A stretch of DNA of 64,000 nt from Hippasteria phrygiana (Eukaryota; Echinodermata; Asteroidea; Valvatida; Goniasteridae): contig JAZGUH010000488.1 in NCBI GenBank assembly GCA_037893225.1, positions 992,001 to 1,056,000 of the forward strand. Direction: 5' to 3'. The notes below the pieces were generated by a model that did no database searches, was not told the origin of the DNA, and saw only the letters and a list, made by a program, of their open reading frames with translations. Shown piece by piece: positions 1 to 9,059 of the stretch; position 1 is the first letter of the stretch, and each line of letters begins with the position of its first letter. A program made the translations under genes and the position numbers.

Positions 1-1476
1 AACGAAATCATCCTTTAAAATATACCAATATTGCAGATAAAATTCGACCGTGAGTCCATCTAGACCCGGGGCCTTATCTTTAGCCATATCTTTGAGGGCA
101 GCAAAAAGTTCAATGTCGGTGAAATTTCTTTCGAGATCTTGAGTCAAATTATCGTCAAAATTACAAGCATTGACAGTCTCGAGAATTTTTTGCATATGGA
201 AGTTGTTCGTTCCTTCCGAATTAAATAAGTTGGAATAAAATTCACGAACATACTGTAGCATTGATTGGGTTCTATCGTAGAATTCCCCATTGTCATTTAC
301 TAGTAAATCAATCAAGTTGTTTTGTCTCTGCTGTCTGGCCGCTTCAAAGAAGAATTTGCTTGGTTTTTCCCCTGCTACCTTTTGTTTGATATGGAGGGTC
401 GTCTTTGCCCGTTCCCAGTCATTCCGTTCAAAATCTTTAAGTTTTTTCTCAATATCATTAATTTCTTCGTTGCCACTTTCCGTGGGGTTTCCAACAATAA
501 GATTATATCTTTTTTGTAATTCTCTCCGAAGTTTTCCATCTTCATTTCGTTTTTGTGTGGTATAACTTCTGAGGACTTCCTTTATTTTATTTTTTCCCGC
601 ATCCCACCATTCTAATGGGCTGGGATAACAGTCTTTTTGACTTTTCCAATAAATCCAAAAACATTCTATACTGAAAAGGCAATTTTCGTCCAAAAAAATT
701 TCGTTCGGACAAATCCACCTGCCAGGCCCTATATCGACTGTTTGTTTTCTAAAACGGACTATGACCGAACTATGGTCCGAAAGCCCTGAGCTGTCAACGG
801 CAATTTCTTTAAAATGGCATCTCAGGTGGTGCGAGACAAAAACATAATCGATTCTGCTAGTTTGCTTTATGCCCTTGTGGTAAAACGTACATTGCGGAGT
901 TTCCCCGGCCAATGACGCCACATCAGTAAGGTCATTTGTTTGAAGAAAGTTTTGTAAGAAACTTTTACTGTGGTCAATACCAATCTCTTTATCAATTTGA
1001 CAATTAAAATCTCCTGCTATAATGCAAGGTTTATCAAGGCATTCCGTATCAAAATAGCTCACAAAACCTTTAAAGAAATCTTTTCTTTCTGTTATATGAT
1101 TTGGGGCATAGACTGAACAAAGTGTTATTTTATATCCTCCTATTTCTACGTCGCCCCTTACCCAGCGTCCTTGAGTGTCACAATGAAAATCACATACCGT
1201 TATGCCACTTTTTCTGGAAACAAGGATAGCCGATCCACAAGAATGAGCAGATCCATGGCTGTATATTATGTCTCCTCCCCATTCCTTTTGCCATCTGCTC
1301 TCGTCCTCTATTAAGCTATGCGTTTCTTGCAAAAAGGTAATCCCGATTTTTTTCCTAGTGAGGTAATTGAAGACCATACCTCGTTTATGGTCATCCCTGA
1401 GGCCATTAGCATTGAGAGAACATAATGTAAGTGCCCACATCAGGCTTAGGTAAAGGATAATCATTGCGACAGTCAT
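1..1476 (-). CDS. LINE ORF2, N-terminal part (endonuclease and start of RT), cut by window edge
   Basis: N-terminal part of the ORF2 polyprotein that nicks target DNA and reverse-transcribes LINE RNA. The reading frame is open from the ATG at 1476 to the left edge. It covers the APE-like endonuclease and the linker up to the start of the RT, collinear with 11382-12857 of copy C. Endonuclease motifs as in copy C are present: the catalytic QETH, a SVYAPN block, GDFNCQ, SRIDYFFVS and SDHS. The ATG lies 16 nt after the ORF1 stop at 1493-1495, which suggests downstream reinitiation on a bicistronic RNA. Substitutions against copy C are scattered, with no frameshift seen. Confidence 0.88.
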   Translation of the reverse strand, partial: MTVAMIILYLSLMWALTLCSLNANGLRDDHKRGMVFNYLTRKKIGITFLQETHSLIEDESRWQKEWGGDIIYSHGSAHSCGSAILVSRKSGITVCDFHCDTQGRWVRGDVEIGGYKITLCSVYAPNHITERKDFFKGFVSYFDTECLDKPCIIAGDFNCQIDKEIGIDHSKSFLQNFLQTNDLTDVASLAGETPQCTFYHKGIKQTSRIDYVFVSHHLRCHFKEIAVDSSGLSDHSSVIVRFRKQTVDIGPGRWICPNEIFLDENCLFSIECFWIYWKSQKDCYPSPLEWWDAGKNKIKEVLRSYTTQKRNEDGKLRRELQKRYNLIVGNPTESGNEEINDIEKKLKDFERNDWERAKTTLHIKQKVAGEKPSKFFFEAARQQRQNNLIDLLVNDNGEFYDRTQSMLQYVREFYSNLFNSEGTNNFHMQKILETVNACNFDDNLTQDLERNFTDIELFAALKDMAKDKAPGLDGLTVEFYLQYWYILKDDFV

Positions 1477-1492
1477 TGACCAGACGAATTAA

Positions 1493-2800
1493 TTAATCTT
1501 TACCTCTTCCCCTCCCCCTTCCTTTCGCCTCCCTTCCTTCCTGTGCCACAGCTCCGGTTCCCCTCCTTTTCCTATATCGTTGGACGCCTTTCCGATAGTA
1601 CGGGACCCATTCCCCGTCCTCTTCCTTCTCCTGTGTCTTCCCGTCCGTCCCGTCCTCGTCTTGCTCCTGTTCCCGTTCTGGGCCGTCTCCGCCACCGCCA
1701 CCGCTACCGTCCTTCTGTATTTTCGGGTCGCGGTCTTCTGGCAGTCCCTCCTTCCCGTCCAGTTTCCGTTTCCGTCCTTCTTGTACTTGCTCGTCCGCGA
1801 CGTCCTTCGTACTCTCCCCCGTCTGCTTCGGTCGACGTTTGTCGTCGTCTTGTTGTTCCTGTCTTGTTGTTGTTTTCTGTCCGCGATCCTTCTTTTGTGT
1901 TTCCTTCCTTCCTTCCGAGTGGTCCCGTCTTTCGCCCTTGTCGTGTGTCGCCGTCCGTTTAGTATTCACTTCTGGGCGATCTCTCTCTTGCCCTTTATTT
2001 CTCTCTTCCTCTCCCTCCACTCGTTGTGCCCAAGTCCGGGGGTCATGTTGGGTTTCCTCGGGTTCCGGTGCTCTCGGTTCTTCCTCCTCCATACTTTCTC
2101 TTTCTCTTTCCGTATCCCGGTATTCTGTATCCGTGTCTGTGTCGTCTTTTCCTTCTTCTTCTTTCCCTCTCTCCTGCCCTTCTCCATGACTTTCGTCCTG
2201 GTGCATGCGGGCTTGGTGGTCGCGGCTGCCGCAGACGAAGCACCTGCCCCGTGCCTCGCAGTCGCGAGCAATGTGGCCGGGTTGGCTGCATATCTTGCAA
2301 GTTCTCTCTTGTCCCTTATGTCTTACCGGTAGGTTGAAGGCACCGATTCTGACGTAGCTCGGTATGGGCTTTTTGACATCGCGGATCAGGCAGCTTCGAA
2401 CGCCTGTTTCCACCTTGGGGTCGAACTGGTGCGTTTGTCGTCTGATGTTGACAATCGTTCCGAACTGGCTGAGTGCACTGGCCACTACCCGGTCTTCCAT
2501 CTCATACGGAACCTTGATATAAACCACAATGGAGTCTTGCATGTTTGTCTTCTGGCATTCCACGATAGACTCTTTCAGAGCCATTCCATACTGCGCCAGT
2601 GTCTGGCAATCCTTCTCGTTATCAAAGGTCACATTATACCAATTGTTCTCCAGTGGAGCGATGCATCTAACCGTAGCGATGGTATTTAACTCTTGCCGTA
2701 TGGCTTCATACACCTCCTTCGGTGTTACGTCATCCAGCCCTCGCACACTGAATCTTATTGTGTTTGGCCTTCGCAGGCCCACCCTGGGGTTAGCGTACAT
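1493..2800 (-). CDS. LINE ORF1, RRM-like and zinc-knuckle nucleic-acid-binding protein
   Basis: Gag-like ORF1 protein of copy A, expected to bind LINE RNA. The ATG at 2800 (MYANPRVG) is chosen; the frame is open further to 2827, but that first codon is TTG. N-terminal residues about 10-165 look like two RRM-type folds. They are followed by a CCHC knuckle (CKICSQPGHIARDC) and a second knuckle ending in His (CFVCGSRDHQARMH). The middle is long, low-complexity and charged (Glu/Lys/Arg/Gln). The C-terminus is basic, with VPYYRKGVQRYRKRRGTGA and a GRGRGRG tail. ORF2 follows 16 nt after the stop. The opposite strand has Ser/Pro/Arg-rich shadow frames only. Confidence 0.88.
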   Translation of the reverse strand: MYANPRVGLRRPNTIRFSVRGLDDVTPKEVYEAIRQELNTIATVRCIAPLENNWYNVTFDNEKDCQTLAQYGMALKESIVECQKTNMQDSIVVYIKVPYEMEDRVVASALSQFGTIVNIRRQTHQFDPKVETGVRSCLIRDVKKPIPSYVRIGAFNLPVRHKGQERTCKICSQPGHIARDCEARGRCFVCGSRDHQARMHQDESHGEGQERGKEEEGKDDTDTDTEYRDTERERESMEEEEPRAPEPEETQHDPRTWAQRVEGEEERNKGQERDRPEVNTKRTATHDKGERRDHSEGRKETQKKDRGQKTTTRQEQQDDDKRRPKQTGESTKDVADEQVQEGRKRKLDGKEGLPEDRDPKIQKDGSGGGGGDGPEREQEQDEDGTDGKTQEKEEDGEWVPYYRKGVQRYRKRRGTGAVAQEGREAKGRGRGRGKD

Positions 2801-3030
2801 CGTAAGATGGCCGCCGCCGTATACCAAAAGGTAAGAAAAAGAAAAAGAACAGTAAGAGACCTAAAAAAGGCCCCTTCTGCTCACCTGTCTCTGTTGACTC
2901 TCCCCCAGGCGGTGTAGTCTTGAAGGTAAATATTTCTATAAGGTTTAGGGCTGTGTGGGTCTTGAAAAAGCGACAAAATCAGACGGTTACACGGAGCTGA
3001 CCATAAACACGTCTTGCGCCGTCCAACGCT

Positions 3031-3098
3031 ATTATTATTATTATTATTATTATTATTTTTTTTTTATTTTTTTTTTATTTTTTTTATTTTTTTTTTTT
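3031..3098 (-). repeat. Oligo(A)/(TAA)n junction between LINE copies A and B
   Basis: Plus strand reads (ATT)n followed by T-rich DNA with scattered A. On the minus strand this is the A-rich 3' tail of copy B running into (TAA)n, after which copy A begins with AGCGTTGGACGG. It is either the target microsatellite, the templated tail, or both. Confidence 0.9.
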
Positions 3099-3244
3099 GG
3101 TTTCTCTTCGAAGCTATGCAGCTTCGTTTATTACGAATTTGTCAACCAAGTACATACAAATCTACATATTTACATATTTACAAAAGTAATAGAAATATGC
3201 TAAAACAAGAAAATCGTTACTTTAAATCCATATAAATGGAAACT

Positions 3245-6200
3245 TTAGAAACAAAATTTTAGTTGGTTTAATTCTACATAACATAAAGCCTTATTTTTTG
3301 TGTACATTGACATAAATTCAATGTCAGAAAGCCGGGTCTTATCAAGCGTAATACATTTTTTGAGATTGGTCTTGTAACAGGCTAGAATATCAACCTTCTC
3401 GCCGTCCATGTGATTCATAGCTATATTACATCGAATACTCCAGATAGTTTTATGCAATACCCCAATGAGAAGCAGGGAAACATTCGTAATTCCTTTACCT
3501 ACCCCTAAAATTCGTTTACTGTCATTTAAAACAAAAAACTTGTCATTGTTGTATTTTCTTAATTTACCTTCCACAAAGATCCAGGCATCCAGGTGCTTTG
3601 GACATGACAAGAAAATGTGTTCTATTGTTTCCTCACCTGTATTACAAAGCAAACAGGTATTGTCAATAGTAATCCCCATCTTATGTAATTTAGCCTTAGT
3701 GGGTAAAATCCTGTGTTTGAGCTTAAACCAAATATTCATAACTTCATGATCCATTTGATTACACCAACAGTTTTTCCATACTTCATTCCAAACTGGCTTA
3801 CAACAAAGAGAACTTTCCCATGCCCTTTCCGCAATTGGGGGAACATACAATTTTTTGATAAGGTTTTGGTAAATTACTTTGACAGAAATTTTTGACAACA
3901 CACAAAAATCGTTTTCTAAATTTTGAAAGTAAACCTTGCTACTGACGTGATTAGGAGGCCCTTCTCTTTGTTCTAACACCCATTCCTCCTTGACGTGCAA
4001 TTTCAATCCAGATAATATTCTTCCCGCATTTATTAATTTAATACCACAAATATCAGCAAGTTGTTTGTATGTAATCCATTTACCTTTATGCACAACATGA
4101 CAAAGTTTGGTCATTCCTTTGGGCTTAAGAATTTTACTATCCATATCTTTTCCATCGTCACTAGTAATAATAGAATTTTTCCATAAGGGAATTTCAAGAG
4201 TCTCATTAACACTCGTGAATTCTAACTTAAAACAACCTCCCGTTTCATTAAAGGAAGTAATAAGATCTTTATAAAATGTGGGAGTTCCAGGAATTACTAC
4301 TCGGGGGTTATTAAAAACATACCAACCGAGATTGTTTTTCCCGCTAGCCTCGGATATCCAATAATCAAAAAGAATACGCCATTTGCTGGATGATTCCCTG
4401 TACCTCTTCATAATATTAACTTGAACAGCTTTTAGTTTGGCATCGATGTTAAGTAAGCCAGTTCCCCCCATTTCTTTCAGGCTCCTGATAGTGTTCCTTT
4501 TAATTTTATCTGGTTTGCCATCCCAATAGAAGTTACAAATAACGTTGTCCATACTCTTAATGTACTGCTTGGGACATGCTATGGCTGCACCAAAATAGGA
4601 GATCCCGGCCCCAACCAAACTATTCACAATGACAGCTTTTCCTTTTAGAGTTAATTTCCGAGCTTTCCACCTATTCAGGGTGACTTTCATTTTGTTAATC
4701 CTAGGTTCCCAATTGTCCGCCGAGGTGTCGACATTCCCAAAGTAAATGCCAAGAATTTTAATCTTGTCTTTATGCCACACAAAATCCCCCGGTTTGTCAG
4801 CCCTGTTTTTCCACGTTCCCACCCAGAGACCTTGCGTCTTTTGTTTGTTAATTCTGGAACCCGACCCTTCACTGTAAACTTTAAGGATATTATCTAAAAA
4901 AACAAATTCTTGGTTGTTGGTGATAATAACAGATGTATCGTCTGCATGCTGCACAAGCTTAAAACTTTCTGTCGTCTTCGGAAGAATAACCCCCCGAATT
5001 TGATCTGTATTTCTAATAAGGTTAGCCAAACCTTCTGCACATATTGAATACAAAAGCGGAGACAAAGGGCATCCCTGTCTTATCCCTCTTTTGACTCTGA
5101 AAGGTTCTGTGATGAAGTTGTTCACAATAACGGCACTAGATGGGTTTTTGTATAAAATTCTAATCCAATCAATAAATTTACCCGGAATGCCCATTTTCTC
5201 CATTATACAAAATAAATATTCCCACTCAACTCTATCGAATGCTTTCTCCTGGTCTAGACTTAGAATGGCAGCCTCCTTATTGTTATAATTTACATAGTCG
5301 ATGACATCACGTAAAATAATCAAATTGTCATGAATATTTCTACCCTTAACTCCACACGTTTGGTCATCTCCCACTACCTCCGGCATTATTTTCTTTAAAC
5401 GGTTGGTTAAGGTTTTGGCAATTATTTTATAATCGACATTTAACAAACTGATAGGCCTCCAATTTTTTAAATCACATCGTTCCCCTCTGTTTTTAAAAAT
5501 CAATCGGATGAGAGCGTTGTTCATACTATCAGGCAGTGTATTTGAATCCTTGCAAAAGGTCACAACTTCAAGAAAATCATTTTTCAGAATCGGCCAAAAA
5601 TGTAAATAAAATTCCATCGTCAGACCGTCTGGGCCTGGAGACTTATTCTTTTTCATGGCAGTAAGAGCCGTGAAAAGTTCATTTTCACTCATTTCGTTTT
5701 CCATGTCTTCCGCAACACCATCTTCAAAAAGTGCAGTTTTGGTGGAATTAAGAATGTTGTCTAACTGGTCTTTGTTAATTTCTTGACTCGAATAAAGCTC
5801 TTGGTAGTAATCTCTAACACACTGTGTCATAGTAACAGAATTATCACAAAATTTGTTGTTTTTATCAAGTAAAAATTTCATGGCATTATCATTAACTAGT
5901 TGTTTTTTGGTGGAAAGAAAAAACTTGGTCGGTTTTTCTCCTTCTACCCGATGGATATTGTGTATTCTAGATTTCGACCTTTCCCACTCATTCATCTCAT
6001 AAGATTTCAACTCTTGTTCAATTTCTCTTATTTCTTCCGTGTGACCGAGAGGATTGACAATCAATGTCTCGTAAGCTTTTTGGATTTTATTTTGGTGGTA
6101 TTTCTCTGTCCTCCTCTTTTCAATACCGTATTCTCGAATGATTTCTTTGATTTGGGTTTTCCCTATATCCCACCAGTTAAGAATATTATTGAAGTTACTT

Positions 6201-7024
6201 TTTTTGGTTTTCCAATACATCCAGAATTGCTGGATTCTAATTTTACACTGATCATCATCTAATAAAGAATTATTACACTTCCATCTTCCCTGTCCTCTAA
6301 TGGCATTTTCCTTGTTTAAACGTAAACTAATAAATCGATGATCAGTCACACTCATAGCGCTGTTAGCGATGCTAATTATTTCGTTCAGGATAGTGTGCGA
6401 AACAAAAAAATAATCGATTCTACTGGATCTTTTTAAACCTTTGTGATAACAAGTGTAGCCTTCCTCATTGGGATGAATGGTTTGCCAGACATCGCTGAGG
6501 TTAGTTTCCTGAATAATATTTTGCAAAACACACGCACTTCTGTCTTGGCAATTGGGACTTAGCTGGCAGTTAAAGTCACCCCCAATAATCCATCGGCTAT
6601 CATCATTAAAAATTTCCTTTAATTCTTCAAAAAAATGAATTCGAGGATACAAAACATTCGGCGCATAAACACTCATAATAGAATATTTCTCTTCTTTCCA
6701 CAGAATATCAACTTTTACCCATCGACCATTACTGTCGCACTGGTTACCCAGAAATGTAACTCCACATTTCCCTGAAATAAGAATTGCCACCCCCCTCGAA
6801 TTTCTGTCGCCGTGACTAAAGAAAATTTCGCCACCCCACTCGTTGGTCCACGCTTTTTCATCATTTTGTGTACTATGAGTTTCTTGCATGATAACAATAC
6901 TGGTCTTAGAGCGAGTGAAATAATCAAAAAGAAAGTTGCGTTTATTGAAGTCGCACAAACCATTAACATTAATTGTAGCGACACTAATGGCCATCAGAAT
7001 GAAAAGGAAGTCACTAGCACGCAT
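3245..7024 (-). CDS. LINE ORF2: APE-type endonuclease, reverse transcriptase, C-terminal CCHC
   Basis: Endonuclease/reverse transcriptase of copy B, about 1259 aa from the ATG at 7024. The open frame reaches the ORF1 stop (TAG 7055-7057), but its first codon there is TTG; a second ATG lies at 6994, just before the endonuclease fold (ATINVNGL). Endonuclease motifs: MQETHS, VYAPN, GGDFNCQ, SRIDYFFVS, VTDHR. RT motifs: LIFKNRG, NWRPISLLNVDYKI, QTCGVKGRNIHDN, LSLDQEKAFDRVEW, GIRQGCPLSPLLY and the catalytic HADD near residue 690. The C-terminal zinc motif C-x2-C-x8-H-x4-C (CLLCNTGEETIEHIFLSC) is typical of L1/Tx1 elements. No internal stop. The HADD box has His where most LINEs have Tyr or Phe. 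Confidence 0.93.
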   Translation of the reverse strand: MRASDFLFILMAISVATINVNGLCDFNKRNFLFDYFTRSKTSIVIMQETHSTQNDEKAWTNEWGGEIFFSHGDRNSRGVAILISGKCGVTFLGNQCDSNGRWVKVDILWKEEKYSIMSVYAPNVLYPRIHFFEELKEIFNDDSRWIIGGDFNCQLSPNCQDRSACVLQNIIQETNLSDVWQTIHPNEEGYTCYHKGLKRSSRIDYFFVSHTILNEIISIANSAMSVTDHRFISLRLNKENAIRGQGRWKCNNSLLDDDQCKIRIQQFWMYWKTKKSNFNNILNWWDIGKTQIKEIIREYGIEKRRTEKYHQNKIQKAYETLIVNPLGHTEEIREIEQELKSYEMNEWERSKSRIHNIHRVEGEKPTKFFLSTKKQLVNDNAMKFLLDKNNKFCDNSVTMTQCVRDYYQELYSSQEINKDQLDNILNSTKTALFEDGVAEDMENEMSENELFTALTAMKKNKSPGPDGLTMEFYLHFWPILKNDFLEVVTFCKDSNTLPDSMNNALIRLIFKNRGERCDLKNWRPISLLNVDYKIIAKTLTNRLKKIMPEVVGDDQTCGVKGRNIHDNLIILRDVIDYVNYNNKEAAILSLDQEKAFDRVEWEYLFCIMEKMGIPGKFIDWIRILYKNPSSAVIVNNFITEPFRVKRGIRQGCPLSPLLYSICAEGLANLIRNTDQIRGVILPKTTESFKLVQHADDTSVIITNNQEFVFLDNILKVYSEGSGSRINKQKTQGLWVGTWKNRADKPGDFVWHKDKIKILGIYFGNVDTSADNWEPRINKMKVTLNRWKARKLTLKGKAVIVNSLVGAGISYFGAAIACPKQYIKSMDNVICNFYWDGKPDKIKRNTIRSLKEMGGTGLLNIDAKLKAVQVNIMKRYRESSSKWRILFDYWISEASGKNNLGWYVFNNPRVVIPGTPTFYKDLITSFNETGGCFKLEFTSVNETLEIPLWKNSIITSDDGKDMDSKILKPKGMTKLCHVVHKGKWITYKQLADICGIKLINAGRILSGLKLHVKEEWVLEQREGPPNHVSSKVYFQNLENDFCVLSKISVKVIYQNLIKKLYVPPIAERAWESSLCCKPVWNEVWKNCWCNQMDHEVMNIWFKLKHRILPTKAKLHKMGITIDNTCLLCNTGEETIEHIFLSCPKHLDAWIFVEGKLRKYNNDKFFVLNDSKRILGVGKGITNVSLLLIGVLHKTIWSIRCNIAMNHMDGEKVDILACYKTNLKKCITLDKTRLSDIEFMSMYTKNKALCYVELNQLKFCF

Positions 7025-7054
7025 TGGCTCATAATAATGAGAATGATTTATCAA

Positions 7055-8586
7055 CTAACCAACATTATTTCTTCCCCTTCCTCTCCCTCGCCCTGCTTGC
7101 TGTGAAGGTTGTTGAGATGATTGGGAAGATCCCATTCTCTGTAGTGCGCTGGCACCTGTCCCTCTCTTCTTTCGAAATCTCTGTACCCCCTTCCGATAGT
7201 AGGGAACCATCTCGCCCTCTTGTTCACCTTGGACGCGAGTGTCCAATGGCTTCTCGTTTTCGGATGCCCTCCTTTCTGGCTCCATATCCGTTTCAGACAC
7301 TTCAGATGGATCATATTCGTCATCCGTCGCGGATTGTTCTCCCGTGTCGAGTTTTCTTTTTCGTCCTTCTTGGACATGTTCATCCCAGAATCCTTGTTTC
7401 TTGTGTTGTCGTGATGTTCCTGGTTTGTCCGTCTCTGGCTCGGTGTTTTTGTCCGTAGACTGCTTTGTCTGGCCTGCTGCTCCTTCTTCTTCCTTTTTAT
7501 CCATTGTCTCCTGTTGTGCCCCTGTCTGTTGTTTCTCGTCCTGCTGTTTGGCATGTTTTTCTACCTGTTCTCCTGATTGTTTCGCGTCAGTTGTTTGTTT
7601 GTCGTCTGATGCTTTCTGCTGCTCTCCATGTTGTTTTGGCTGGTTTTCTTCGTTTTGTTTCTTCTCACTTGGAGGCTTAGTTGTCGGTAGTCGTCCCCGT
7701 TGCTGTACTTCTGCTCGTCTCTGTTGTCTCTCCTGTGTCTTTTTCTGTAGTTTCTCCTCTCGTTTCTTTTGTTCGCTTTCCTCCATCTGTTCTGACCACG
7801 TCTTCTTGGTCCAAACCTTTTGTGTGTTCGGTGGTGGTTCGACCCTGTCTTCCTGTGTATTTGTGTTGTCTTCGTGTGCTGTTTCTTCGTCGTTTTCTTC
7901 ATCAGCTGTGTAGTCGGAATCGGCATCCCTGTCAGATTTGTCATCTCGCGTTGCATCACTTTCACTGACGTCGGTTGTTTCCTGGTGTTCTTCTGCTCTA
8001 TGTCCGTACTTTCCGCATACCAAGCACATCCCTTTCATTTGGCATTCGCGGGCAAAATGTCCAGGTTGTTCACAAATGCGACAAGTTCTTATTTGCCCTC
8101 TGTGTCGGACGGGTAAGGTGAAGCCCCCGATGCGAAGGAAACTGGGGATAGGATGTTTAAGATTTTTGATATTAAACTCCTCACCCCTGTTTCGATAGTG
8201 TTATCAAAAGGGTGCACTTGCCGTCTTATATTCGCGACTGTCCCATAGGCCAGAAAGGCGTTCACAACTACGTTGTTGTCCATCTCATAGGGCACCTTGA
8301 TGTAGGCTACCACCGAACTGAGCAGGTTGACCCGTTCACATTCCACCAACATGCCTTGCATTCGAAGACCAATTCGGGCAATTTGTAGACAATGCATTTC
8401 GTTCTTGAATGTCACATTATACCATCCGGTGTCGAGCTCTGCAATGCAGCTTATTGTAGTTGTTGTATCGAGCTCTCTATTTACAGCATCGTACACGTCT
8501 TGCGGTTTGACATGGAGGTCTCGAGCATAAAAACGCACGGTGTTCGGTCGATTGAGCCGGTTCATTGTATATGCAGGCCGCGCCAT
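7055..8586 (-). pseudogene. LINE ORF1 of copy B, broken by a frameshift
   Basis: ORF1 of copy B in two frames. The first, from the ATG at 8586, carries the RRM-like N-terminus (NTVRFYARDL, DTGWYNVTF, VAYIKVPYEM) as far as about 8175. The second frame carries the rest: a CCHC knuckle (CRICEQPGHFAREC), a His-ending knuckle (CLVCGKYGHRAEEH), a long Gln/Glu/Lys/Arg-rich region, a conserved VQEGRKRKLD block and a basic tail with VPYYRKGVQRFRKKRGTGA and GRGRGRG. Alignment by eye to copy A places a single-nucleotide indel between about 8150 and 8190. Without ORF1 this copy could move only with protein supplied in trans. Confidence 0.85.
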
Positions 8587-8807
8587 ATTGGCGCCCTACA
8601 CAAGCGTCCCACGAAAAGGGTTGGAAATTTCGAGACGCCTTGGCGCCTCGAAATGGTGAAGAAAAACCACCCAAAATCGCTCAGAATGTTCCTCGCACAC
8701 AGATAAGAAGAATTCGTACTTACACGTAAGATGAACCTAACCAAAGGTGGAATTTTGGACGGTTTTTGGCAGAGCTCTGTGATGTACGTGTTGCGTCCCC
8801 GAACGCT

Positions 8808-8834
8808 ATTATTATTATTATTTTTTTTTTTTTT
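8808..8834 (-). repeat. Oligo(A)/(TAA)n junction between LINE copies B and C
   Basis: Plus strand ATTATTATTATTATT followed by about 14 T. On the minus strand it is the A tail of copy C followed by (TAA)n, directly joined to the 5' end of copy B. Confidence 0.9.
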
Positions 8835-9059
8835 CCCGGTAGAGTTATTCAACTCTTTTTATTTCTTCTTTAAGCACAAACATATATACATCACAGAGGT
8901 AAGTAAGCTACATATATACAAAAATTACAATAAGGCTCTTATATACAAAGTTTTTAAAAAAGGGGGGGGGGGGTGGGGTAGGGGGGGTTTGGGGGAACAG
9001 GTTGAGGAAAGGAAAGGAAGAGTAGGAAAGGAAAAAAAACACAGTTTAAACATTCCTTT

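Larger units (their letters stand above)
1..3030 (-). mobile_element. Tx1-like LINE copy A, 3' part outside the window
   Basis: This is the right-hand part of an APE-type non-LTR retrotransposon read on the minus strand: 5' end near 3030, 5'UTR of about 230 nt, ORF1, then ORF2 running off the left edge. It matches copy C (8808-14411) at a constant offset of 11381 with roughly a dozen differences in 1.48 kb of ORF2, about 1% by eye. Its 5' end abuts the 3' tail of copy B at the TAA tract 3031-3098. The Tx1-clade call is inferred from the two-ORF layout, the zinc-knuckle ORF1 and the RT style. Confidence 0.9.
3031..8807 (-). mobile_element. Tx1-like LINE copy B, related second family, full length
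   Basis: A complete element of about 5.8 kb on the minus strand: 5' end at 8807 (AGCGTTCGGGGACGCAACAC), ORF1 at 8586-7055, ORF2 at 7024-3245, a short 3'UTR and a TAA-type tail. It has the same architecture as copies A and C but clearly diverged protein sequence, so it is a sister family. Its 5' end abuts the tail of copy C at 8808, and its tail abuts the 5' end of copy A at 3030. ORF2 is intact, but ORF1 has a frameshift. Confidence 0.9.

Noticed and set aside
1543..2332. Plus-strand open frames of 139 and 250 codons opposite LINE ORF1
   Set aside because: Ser/Pro/Arg/Phe-rich shadows of the low-complexity ORF1; the same frames reappear opposite copy C.
7239..7913. Cys/Ser-rich 224-aa plus-strand frame
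   Set aside because: Antisense of the charged part of ORF1 in copy B.
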